This document shows, in pieces, positions 1-5,926 of a stretch of 6,050 nt of DNA. The DNA lies in the NCBI GenBank assembly GCA_945876515.1, contig CAMCPF010000195.1:1-6050 (forward strand). Direction: 5' to 3'. Source of the DNA: Candidatus Kuenenia stuttgartensis (GTDB lineage Bacteria > Planctomycetota > Planctomycetia > Pirellulales > UBA1268). Positions within the stretch are counted from its first letter, which is position 1, and the number at the start of each line of letters is the position of its first letter. Below the pieces are notes generated by a model. That model worked only from the letters and a program-made list of their open reading frames with translations, was not told where the DNA came from and did not search any database. The position numbers and the translations under genes were made by a program.

Positions 1-594
1 CTTCTTGAGGACGGCTGCGATCGCGGCGTCGAGGTCGGCCAGCCCGCGTTGAAAGCCGGCCGGATCGGCCCCTTCGCCGAGCCCGAACTGCTCCGTGAGG
101 CGGACGGCACCGAGGGGCGTGGAGAAGATCGACTCGATCAGGTTGCCCGTGGCGAACACGATCTCCGTGCTGCCGCCGCCGATGTCGGCCATCACGACGT
201 TGCGGCCCGTGAGGTCGAAGGCGTGTTGCACGCTGGAGAACGCCAGCCGCGCCTCCCGCTCGCCCGAGATCACCTCCACCTCGAGCCCCACCTGCTCGCG
301 GACGCGGCGGCAGAACTCGGGCCCGTTCCGGGCCTCGCGGACCGCGCAGGTGGCGATCGTCCGCAGGGCCGTCACCTGATAACCGGCTGCGATCTCCTTG
401 AAGCTGCGGAGCGCCGCCACCGTGCGGTCCATCGTCTCCTCGTCCAGCCGCCCCTCGGCCGACACGCTCCGACCCAGCCGGGTGGGCTCCCGCTCCTCGT
501 CCAGAATCCGGTAGGTGCCCCCGCGGAGGGCCTCGGCCACGAACAGCCGGACACTGTTGGAGCCGATGTCGATGGCCGCCAGTCGGCAGGCCAT
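1..594 (-). CDS. ppx: Ppx/GppA-family exopolyphosphatase / pppGpp phosphohydrolase (3' end cut off by window edge)
   Basis: Cytoplasmic ASKHA-fold phosphatase that removes terminal phosphate from polyphosphate and/or converts pppGpp to ppGpp. The 198 visible residues cover most of the N-terminal catalytic domain. Phosphate-loop motif AIDIGSNS is at residues 7-14, IATCAVREARN at 80-90, SGEREARL at 110-117 (it contains the family's conserved glutamate), DIGGGSTE at 137-144 and PLGAVRLTE at 160-168. The frame is open to base 1, so the rest of the protein lies outside. I chose the ATG at 592-594 because it sits the usual few residues before AIDIGSN. In-frame alternatives are a GTG at 637-639, preceded by AGGA at good spacing, and an ATG at 673-675. 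The gene is divergent from ribF. Ppx and GppA cannot be told apart from this half, so the symbol is provisional; family membership is secure. Confidence 0.93.
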   Translation of the reverse strand, partial: MACRLAAIDIGSNSVRLFVAEALRGGTYRILDEEREPTRLGRSVSAEGRLDEETMDRTVAALRSFKEIAAGYQVTALRTIATCAVREARNGPEFCRRVREQVGLEVEVISGEREARLAFSSVQHAFDLTGRNVVMADIGGGSTEIVFATGNLIESIFSTPLGAVRLTEQFGLGEGADPAGFQRGLADLDAAIAAVLKK

Positions 595-733
595 ATCGGG
601 AGAGAGCCAGATCTGGCGTTCGTCGTGCTCGTGATCCACGGCGGCATTCCTGACTGCGGGATCATCATGATACATCCGATCGACTACACTGCCGCGATCG
701 GATTTCTTCGCCCGCGCCGCCCCGCCCGACGCC
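595..733. promoter_or_regulatory. Divergent intergenic region, likely promoters for the phosphatase gene and ribF
   Basis: These 139 bases separate two divergent genes, so at least one promoter per strand is expected here. The AT-richest part is about 660-690, with an ATCATGAT palindrome at 663-670. On the minus strand 666-671 reads TATCAT, a five-of-six match to a -10 hexamer, but no convincing -35 lies at the right distance. On the plus strand TACACT (685-690) is a weaker -10-like match. Neither gene has a Shine-Dalgarno sequence next to the start I chose. The assignment rests mainly on gene layout. Confidence 0.35.
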
Positions 734-1708
734 GTGCCGCTCCCAGCTCCGCTCGTTTTCGGTTCCCCGGCCTGCACGCCGCCGTTGGCCAGAGCGGCCG
801 TCGCGGTCGGCAACTTCGACGGCGTCCACCTCGGGCACGCGGCGATCGCCAGCCGACTCGTGGCTGCCGCCGAAGTCCTGGGCGTGCCCGCCGTCGCCCT
901 GACGTTCGATCCGCATCCAGCGAGCCTCCTGCGGCCCGGGCTGGCGCCGGCTCCGCTCACCACGCCGGCCCGCCGCGCCGACCTGCTTCTGGCGCTCGGG
1001 CTCGACGCGGTGCTCGTCCAGCCCACCGACGCCGCCTTCGTCGCCCTCTCGGCCGAGGAGTTCTTCGCCCGCATTCTCCGCGACAGGCTGGGGGGCGTGG
1101 CGTTCGTCGAAGGACAGGACTTCCGGTTCGGTGCGGGCCGGGCTGGCGACGTCGCCATGCTTGCGCACCTGGCAGCCGCCGAAGGGGCGACGGTCGAGGT
1201 GGTGCCCGCGGTCCGCATCGGCGGGGAGACGGTCTCGAGCTCCCGGTTACGGACGCTGCTTGCGGCCGGTGACGTGGCGGCCGCGGCAACGCTCGCGACG
1301 GCGCCCTATCGCCTCACTGGCACGGTCGAGCCGGGTGCCAGGCGGGGTGCGGGCCTGGGATTCCCCACGGCCAACCTCGGCGGGATCGCCACGCTGGTGC
1401 CGGCGGCCGGCGTGTACGCGGCTCGGGCCAGACTGGCCGGCGACCGGCCTTCCCGCGCCTGGTTTCCGGCCGCGGTCAACATCGGCACGAGCCCGACCTT
1501 CGAGACCACCACGCCCACGGTCGAGGCCCACCTCGTCGGCTTCGCGGGCGACTGCTACGGCCGCGTGCTCGACGTTGACTTCCTCGAGCGGCTGCGTGAG
1601 ACTCGGCGGTTTGGTTCGGTCGAAGAGCTCAAGAGCCAACTGGCCGACGACGTGGCCCGGGCCGTGACGATCGCGTCCGGCGGGCCTGCACCCTCACGGG
1701 AGACATGA
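734..1708 (+). CDS. ribF: Bifunctional riboflavin kinase / FAD synthetase RibF
   Basis: Phosphorylates riboflavin to FMN and adenylates FMN to FAD in the cytoplasm. It has 324 residues, a normal length for the two-domain bacterial enzyme. The N-terminal adenylyltransferase domain shows GNFDGVHLGH (26-35, the HxGH-type nucleotidyltransferase motif), TFDPHP (57-62), EGQDFRFG (126-133) and SSSRLRTLL (168-176). The C-terminal riboflavin kinase domain shows GLGFPTANL (207-215, with the PTAN motif), GVYAARARL (226-234), AAVNIGTSPTF (246-256), VEAHLVGF (263-270, with the catalytic-type Glu264) and YGRVLDVDFLERLR (275-288). The start is a GTG; there is no in-frame ATG between the upstream stop at 668-670 and the first motif, and no clear ribosome site, so the exact N-terminus is uncertain. 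The stop overlaps the next gene's start, implying translational coupling with the NrnA-type gene. Confidence 0.96.
   Translation: MPLPAPLVFGSPACTPPLARAAVAVGNFDGVHLGHAAIASRLVAAAEVLGVPAVALTFDPHPASLLRPGLAPAPLTTPARRADLLLALGLDAVLVQPTDAAFVALSAEEFFARILRDRLGGVAFVEGQDFRFGAGRAGDVAMLAHLAAAEGATVEVVPAVRIGGETVSSSRLRTLLAAGDVAAAATLATAPYRLTGTVEPGARRGAGLGFPTANLGGIATLVPAAGVYAARARLAGDRPSRAWFPAAVNIGTSPTFETTTPTVEAHLVGFAGDCYGRVLDVDFLERLRETRRFGSVEELKSQLADDVARAVTIASGGPAPSRET
1698..1702 (+). promoter_or_regulatory. Ribosome binding site of the DHH phosphoesterase gene
   Basis: GGGAG lies inside the last codons of ribF, just before ATGATG (1705-1710). It is two bases from the first ATG and five from the second, so it favours initiation at 1708 (the TGATG overlap). 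The first ATG cannot be excluded; the two differ by one methionine. Confidence 0.5.
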
Positions 1709-2703
1709 TGCGACTCGACTGGGCCAGCCTGCTCGACCTGCTCCGGAGCCGCCAGCGGTTCGTGCTCACGAGCCACGTCCGCCCCGACTGCGACGCCCTC
1801 GGCAGCGAGCTCGGCATGGCCGGGATCCTTTGGGCGCTCGGCAAGGATGTGCGGATCGTCAACGCCCAGGCCACGCCCCAGAACCTGGCCTGGATCGATC
1901 CCCAGCACCGGCTCGAATCGCTGGCCGGGGGCGTGAAGCCCGCAGACCTCGCCGACCGCGACCTGCTGATCGTGCTCGACACGAGCGCCTGGGCTCAACT
2001 CGGTGCCATGGGCGACGTCGCCAAGGGCATGCGGGACAGGGTGCTCGTGATCGACCACCACGTCAGCGAAGACGACCTTTGCGACCTGTGGTTCAAGGAC
2101 ACTTCCGCCGAGGCGACTGCCCGGATCGTGTATGAGATCGGTCTCCGGCTGAAGGTGCCGCTGACCGAGGCGATCGCCACGCCCCTCTATGCCGGGCTCT
2201 CCACCGACACCGGCGGCTTCCGGTTTCCGAGCGTCTCCGGCGAGAGCTTCCGGATCGCCGGCCGGCTGGTCGATGCGGGTGCGAGCCCGCCGGCGATCTA
2301 CCGCGAACTCTTCGAGCAGGACTCGCTCTCACGGCTCCACCTCGTGGGTCGCACGCTGGCCGGCGCGACCACGGCCCACGACGGCCGGGTGATCTTCTCC
2401 CAGGTCCGGCAGCAGGACATCAAGGAAGTGGGGGCCATTCCGGCCGACACCGAAGACCTGATCAACCTCACGCTCGCGGTCAAGGGCACGGAGGTGGCGG
2501 CGATCCTGATCGAGCAGCCCGACGGCCGGATCAAGGTGAGCTTTCGCAGTCGCGGGCCGGTGGACTGCAGCGCGCTTGCCGGACGGTTTGGTGGCGGCGG
2601 CCACCGAGCGGCGGCCGGCGCGATCATCGACGGGCCGTTCGAGGCGGTCCACGACAAGGTGCGGGCCGCGGTGGACGAGGCGTGGATGACGCGGGCGGGT
2701 TAG
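1705..2703 (+). CDS. nrnA: DHH/DHHA1-family phosphoesterase, NrnA-type nanoRNase / pAp phosphatase
   Basis: Predicted cytoplasmic Mn-dependent phosphoesterase. NrnA-type enzymes degrade 2-5 nucleotide RNA fragments and can dephosphorylate pAp. It has 332 residues, typical for the family. DHH domain: SHVRPDCDALGSELG (23-37; His and Asp metal ligands), VLDTSA (90-95, Asp92), VIDHHV (115-120, the DHH signature) and STDTGGFRF (166-174, Asp168). DHHA1 substrate domain: SFRSRGPVDCSALA (279-292) and GGGGHRAAAG (297-306 or one residue earlier). All metal-binding motifs are intact. It overlaps the ribF stop, so the two are probably one transcript. In many bacteria nrnA and ribF sit in the infB-rbfA-truB region, supporting the NrnA assignment over other DHH proteins such as RecJ, which is longer. 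The true substrate (nanoRNA, pAp or a cyclic dinucleotide product) cannot be read from sequence. Confidence 0.9.
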   Translation: MMRLDWASLLDLLRSRQRFVLTSHVRPDCDALGSELGMAGILWALGKDVRIVNAQATPQNLAWIDPQHRLESLAGGVKPADLADRDLLIVLDTSAWAQLGAMGDVAKGMRDRVLVIDHHVSEDDLCDLWFKDTSAEATARIVYEIGLRLKVPLTEAIATPLYAGLSTDTGGFRFPSVSGESFRIAGRLVDAGASPPAIYRELFEQDSLSRLHLVGRTLAGATTAHDGRVIFSQVRQQDIKEVGAIPADTEDLINLTLAVKGTEVAAILIEQPDGRIKVSFRSRGPVDCSALAGRFGGGGHRAAAGAIIDGPFEAVHDKVRAAVDEAWMTRAG

Positions 2704-2762
2704 AGCCGGCTCACGACCTTGCTCGCCGGTGCCCCGATCAATCATGGAAAGGGTTGCCGCGA

Positions 2763-2899
2763 GGGGCTGCCCATGCTCCGAGAGCCGGCCTTGTTGGCAA
2801 GCGAAGCGAGGGATGGCGAAGCGCAGCCAGCATGGAGTGAGCGGAGGCCTGGAGGGCCGAAGCGAACGTCCGGCGACGGGGCGTGGGCAGCCCCGAGCC
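2763..2899 (+). repeat. Dispersed palindromic element, copy A (upstream of the Rieske gene)
   Basis: About 135 bases closed by a terminal inverted repeat. Left arm 2763-2776 (GGGGCTGCCCATGC) pairs with right arm 2881-2894 (GCGTGGGCAGCCCC): 14 pairs, one of them G.U. The GAGCC after the right arm (2895-2899) is shared with copy B, but A has lost the matching GGCTC on the left. An inner hairpin GGCC-TGGAG-GGCC lies at 2846-2858. Roughly four fifths of the bases match copy B at 5785-5926 in the same orientation. The element fills the middle of the 282-base spacer (2704-2985) between nrnA and the Rieske gene; the rest of that spacer shows no gene and no convincing sigma70 promoter pair. No target duplication or coding content is evident. 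It could be a MITE/REP-like element, a structured RNA, or a 5' leader or terminator structure. Confidence 0.75.
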
Positions 2900-2985
2900 C
2901 ACAGTTGACGTTCTACTTCCTGCCCAACTCTCGCCCGGTTACGATTCCGGAGTCGGCGGCCAGCAGCGTCACTGAGAGCATCGCA

Positions 2986-3522
2986 ATGAGAATCGAACCC
3001 AGTGATTCCCGCCGCGGCTTCCTCGCCAAGGTGGCTGCGGTGGCCTGTGGCGGGATCGCCACGCTCGCGCCGGTGGCGGCGGGGGTGTGGGCCTTTCTCG
3101 ATCCGCTGCGGCGGAAGGGGGCGGCGGCCGCGTTTCTGCCGGTGACCGATCTCGCTGCGATCCCCGACGACGGCGTCCCCCGACAGTTCGCGGTGATCGC
3201 CGACCGCGTCGATGCCTGGACGGGGTTCCCCCGCGAGCCGATCGGGGCGGTCTACCTGCGCCGGGACAAGGGCTCCCGGGAGGTCGAGGCCCTGACGGCC
3301 ACCTGCCCGCATGCCGGATGCTTCATCGAGCTCGAGGGCACGCGGTGCTTCCGCTGCCCCTGCCACAACTCCACCTTCACGCTCGACGGCGGGATCGTGC
3401 AGCCAAGCCCGTCGCCCCGGCCGATGGACGCGCTCGAGTGCCGCGTGGGCGAAAACGGCGAGGTGGCCGTCAAGTGGGAGAACTTCCGCACGGGCATTGC
3501 GGCCAAGGAGGCCAGCATATGA
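2986..3522 (+). CDS. qcrA: Rieske 2Fe-2S protein of a quinol:cytochrome c oxidoreductase
   Basis: Carries electrons from quinol at the Qo site of cytochrome b to haem c. It has 178 residues. A twin-arginine signal, SRRGFL (8-13), is followed by a hydrophobic stretch (about 14-38), presumably an uncleaved Tat-exported anchor. The cluster motifs are CPHAGC (107-112) and CPCHNSTF (124-131). By analogy with bovine Rieske, C107 and C124 bind one iron, H109 and H127 the other, and C112-C126 form the disulphide. SPSPRPMD (141-148) matches the Pro loop. The residue equivalent to bovine Tyr165 is Phe131 and that of Leu142 is Ala110. The ATG fits the Tat signal and has a weak GAGAG-like site upstream; a longer in-frame reading back to 2719 would run through repeat copy A and bury the signal. 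ATGA overlap with the cytochrome b gene indicates coupling. The symbol follows bc-type naming. Confidence 0.95.
   Translation: MRIEPSDSRRGFLAKVAAVACGGIATLAPVAAGVWAFLDPLRRKGAAAAFLPVTDLAAIPDDGVPRQFAVIADRVDAWTGFPREPIGAVYLRRDKGSREVEALTATCPHAGCFIELEGTRCFRCPCHNSTFTLDGGIVQPSPSPRPMDALECRVGENGEVAVKWENFRTGIAAKEASI
3505..3510 (+). promoter_or_regulatory. Shine-Dalgarno site of the cytochrome b/c gene
   Basis: AAGGAG lies eight bases before the ATG at 3519-3521, within the last codons of the Rieske gene. It fixes the start of the cytochrome b fusion, whose frame is open for hundreds of bases further upstream, and it is the clearest ribosome site in the window. Confidence 0.8.
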
Positions 3523-5534
3523 GCCAGCCGAGTGACGGTCGCGGCGGCCCGCTCAGGCGGCTCGCCGATTTTCTGGACGACCGCACCGGCTGGCGGGGGC
3601 TCGTGCACGAGGCCCTCTACGAGCGGGTACCGGGTGGGGCCCGCTGGCGGTACGTCTGGGGCAGCACGCTGGTGTTCGCCTTCATGACGCAGGTCATCAC
3701 GGGGCTGTTCCTCTGGGCGAGTTACTCGGCCAGCGCCCAGACGGCCTGGGAGAGCGTCTGGTACATCCAGCACGAGATGAGCGGTGGCTGGCTGCTCCGC
3801 GGCATCCACCACTTCATGGCCCAGGCGATGGTGGTGCTGCTCGCGCTCCATCTCCTGCAGGTGGTGATCGACGGAGCCTACAAGGCGCCCCGCGAGGTGA
3901 ACTTCTGGCTCGGCCTCGTGCTCATGATGCTGGTGCTCGGCATGGCGCTGACGGGCTACCTCCTGCCCTGGGATCAGAAGGGCTACTGGGCCACACGCGT
4001 GGCCACGAACCTGGCCGGGATCGTGCCCGTGATCGGGCCGTCGCTCCAGAAACTCGTCGTCGGCGGCCCCGACTACGGCCACCAGACGCTGACCCGGTTC
4101 TTCGCCCTCCACGCGGGCTTCCTGCCGGCCACGCTGGTGCTGTTTCTCGTGGTGCACCTGGCGCTCTTCCGCAAGCACGGCCTCCATGCCAGGCAGCCCA
4201 TCACCCGGCCCGACGGGATGTTCTGGCCGGATCAGTTGCTCAAGGACGTCGTGGCGATGCTGGCGGTGATGGCGGTGGTGCTCGGCGTGATCCTGGTGCC
4301 GGCCGCCCGCACGATGCTCGCCGGCGGGGAGGTCGATTGGGGCCACGCGGGGGCTGAGCTCGGCGCTCCGGCCGACCCCTCGCAGCCCTACGCCGCCGCC
4401 CGGCCAGAGTGGTACTTCCTGTTTCTGTTCCAGTTCCTGAAGGTCTTCGAGGGCTGGGGCGCGACCGGTGAGTTCCTGGGCGCGATCCTGGTGCCGGGGC
4501 TCATCATGGGCGTGATGTTCCTGATGCCGATCCTCGGCAACTGGAAGCTCGGCCACCGGTTCAACGTGGCGTTTACGCTCGGGATCATGGCCGGCGTGGC
4601 CGTGCTGACGGGCCTGGCCCTCGACGAAGACTACTATTCGTTGTGGGCCGACAAGGCGAAGGTGGCCGAGGCGGCGAAGCTCTTCGACGAGACGGGAGGC
4701 GATGAGGCGAAGCTCCTGGCGGCCGTCGGCGGCGACCAGGCCAAGGCCGCGGCGATCGCGGGCCAGTTTCACACGGTCGAGAAGATCCGACGTTCGGAGG
4801 CCTTCCTCGCCGCGGTGAAGACGGCCCGGGCCGACGCCGCGCGAGCCGCAGAACTCGCCGGCCGGCCCGAGCGGATTCCCCCCGGCGGCGCCCTCGAGCT
4901 GGTCCGCCGCGATCCACTCTCTCAGGGCCCGCGGCTCTTCGCCCAGCACTGCGCGAGCTGCCATGCCCACGTCGATCCGGCGGCCCCCGAGGCCGCGACG
5001 ATCCTCGCCAAGTCGTCGGCCGCGAACCTCCACGCCTTCGGCACGGCCGCCTGGATGAAGGGGCTCCTCGACCCCGACCAGGTGGCCGGCCCGGCCTACT
5101 TTGGCAACACCGCGCACAAGGACGGCGACATGGTGAGCTTCGTCCAGAACGACCTGCAGGACGCCGACTCCTGGAAGCCCGCCGACATCGAGGCCGTGAT
5201 CGCCGCCATGGCGGCCGAGGCCGGCCACGGCGACCCGCAGGCACCGGCCGCGACCGTCGCCCGCGGCCGCGAGCTCGTGGCCAGCGACGAGCGATGTGGC
5301 TCATGCCACCGCTTCCGTGACAACGGCACGGACCTCGGCACCGCCTGCGACCTGACCGGCTGGGGCGGCCGCGAGTGGCTGGTGGGCATCATCGCCGACC
5401 CGACCCACGAGCGGTTCTACGGCGACACCAACGACCGGATGCCGAGCTTCGGCAAGGCGGCCGAGGGCTCCGTGCCTCGGCTGACCAACGAGCAGATCGG
5501 CCTGATCGCCGACTGGCTACGGGGCGAGTGGTAG
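3519..5534 (+). CDS. Fused cytochrome b (b6 + subunit IV type) with two C-terminal cytochrome c domains
   Basis: Core membrane subunit of a Rieske/cytochrome b quinol:cytochrome c oxidoreductase, 671 residues. Helices A-D lie at about 46-68, 93-116, 128-150 and 194-217. Haem b ligands: H97/H111 in helix B (spacing 14) and H198/H213 in helix D (spacing 15, as in b6). GYLLPWDQKGYW (146-157) is the b6-like Qo segment. The subunit IV part has helix E (about 243-263), the Qo motif PEWY (296-299), helix F (318-339) and helix G (346-368). Seven helices put the C-terminus outside. An Ala-rich, charged linker (about 369-465) leads to two class I-like c domains: CASCH (478-482) with candidate ligand M538, and CGSCH (593-597) with M641 in MPSFG. 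The position of the b6 cysteine that anchors haem ci is Val46. The gene overlaps the Rieske stop (ATGA). Family and fusion are certain; the acceptor is unknown. Confidence 0.95.
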   Translation: MSQPSDGRGGPLRRLADFLDDRTGWRGLVHEALYERVPGGARWRYVWGSTLVFAFMTQVITGLFLWASYSASAQTAWESVWYIQHEMSGGWLLRGIHHFMAQAMVVLLALHLLQVVIDGAYKAPREVNFWLGLVLMMLVLGMALTGYLLPWDQKGYWATRVATNLAGIVPVIGPSLQKLVVGGPDYGHQTLTRFFALHAGFLPATLVLFLVVHLALFRKHGLHARQPITRPDGMFWPDQLLKDVVAMLAVMAVVLGVILVPAARTMLAGGEVDWGHAGAELGAPADPSQPYAAARPEWYFLFLFQFLKVFEGWGATGEFLGAILVPGLIMGVMFLMPILGNWKLGHRFNVAFTLGIMAGVAVLTGLALDEDYYSLWADKAKVAEAAKLFDETGGDEAKLLAAVGGDQAKAAAIAGQFHTVEKIRRSEAFLAAVKTARADAARAAELAGRPERIPPGGALELVRRDPLSQGPRLFAQHCASCHAHVDPAAPEAATILAKSSAANLHAFGTAAWMKGLLDPDQVAGPAYFGNTAHKDGDMVSFVQNDLQDADSWKPADIEAVIAAMAAEAGHGDPQAPAATVARGRELVASDERCGSCHRFRDNGTDLGTACDLTGWGGREWLVGIIADPTHERFYGDTNDRMPSFGKAAEGSVPRLTNEQIGLIADWLRGEW

Positions 5535-5611
5535 GGCGGGCTTTCGGGATCGGGCTTCGTGAGGCCACCCGGTGCGTGGGTCGGTGTTGCCCATCCCGCG
5601 AGATTCTTTAC

Positions 5612-5642
5612 GGCTGCAGGGGCATCCCTGCCCCCTGCAGCC
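5612..5642. terminator. Strong hairpin, possible bidirectional terminator without a U-tract
   Basis: GGCTGCAGGGGCA (5612-5624) and TGCCCCCTGCAGCC (5629-5642) are complementary over 13 pairs with one bulged C and a TCCC loop. It lies 77 bases after the cytochrome b/c stop, between convergent genes, where a terminator is expected. No T-run follows on either strand (TTCGCGGC on plus, GTAAAGAATC on minus), so it is not a canonical intrinsic terminator. It may act in other ways, such as protecting the 3' end of the transcript. Confidence 0.4.
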
Positions 5643-5784
5643 TTCGCGGCACTCCGGCCTTCGGCCGCTGCCGCCGGCCGCACCTCCAGGCGGCCGTGTT
5701 CGTGCGCGTTGCGGCGCGCGGCGTTCGTTCTGACGAATCAGGGGCGTGTCGCGGAATGGGTTTAGTCTCCTGCGCATGTTGGAC

Positions 5785-5926
5785 GGCTCGGGGCTGCCGG
5801 TTCCCCGGAGCCGGCGTTGCTGCCAAGCGCAGGCAGGATGCCGAAAGCGCGGCCAGCATCGAGCGAGCGGAGGCCATGGATGGCCGCAGCGAGCGTCCGG
5901 GCGACGGGGACCGGCAGCCCCGAGCC
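5785..5926 (+). repeat. Dispersed palindromic element, copy B (between convergent genes)
   Basis: 142 bases with a near-perfect terminal inverted repeat. Left arm 5785-5806 pairs with right arm 5906-5926 over 21 base pairs with one bulged T (5802). The outer core is GGCTCGGGGCTGCC / GGCAGCCCCGAGCC. The interior holds a hairpin GGCCA-TGGA-TGGCC (5872-5885) and a GATGC/GCATC pair (5838-5842 with 5856-5860). It aligns along its whole length with copy A at 2763-2899; shared blocks include GAGCGGAGGCC, CGTCC and GGCGACGGGG. Differences in the outer stem are matched on the opposite arm, so pairing is preserved. It is better preserved than copy A, and its ends probably define the element. No flanking direct duplication is visible. 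Confidence 0.78.

Noticed and set aside
49..1272. 407-codon open frame on the plus strand
   Set aside because: It runs antisense through the phosphatase gene and out of frame through ribF; composition is Arg/Pro/Gly-rich with no motif.
2763..2899. CRISPR array or direct-repeat cluster suggested by recurring AGCGAAGCG-like words
   Set aside because: The words are irregularly spaced and imperfect, there is no constant repeat-spacer unit, and no cas gene is present; the structure is one palindromic element.
2905..2945. Sigma70 promoter for the Rieske operon (TTGACG at 2905-2910, TACGAT at 2940-2945)
   Set aside because: The two hexamers are 29 bases apart, too far for a sigma70 promoter, and nothing -10-like lies at 16-18 bases.
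2719..2985. In-frame N-terminal extension of the Rieske protein back to the ATG at 2719
   Set aside because: It would translate through the palindromic element and push the Tat signal about 90 residues inward. The ATG at 2986 places the twin-arginine motif correctly.
3087..3518. Upstream in-frame extension of the cytochrome b gene
   Set aside because: It overlaps most of the Rieske gene out of frame. AAGGAG at 3505-3510 and the ATGA overlap fix the start at 3519.
3252..5228. Very long open frame (658 codons) on the minus strand opposite the cytochrome b/c gene
   Set aside because: It is the antisense shadow of a high-GC coding region; its His/Arg/Gly-rich translation resembles no family, while the plus frame has full cytochrome b and c motifs.
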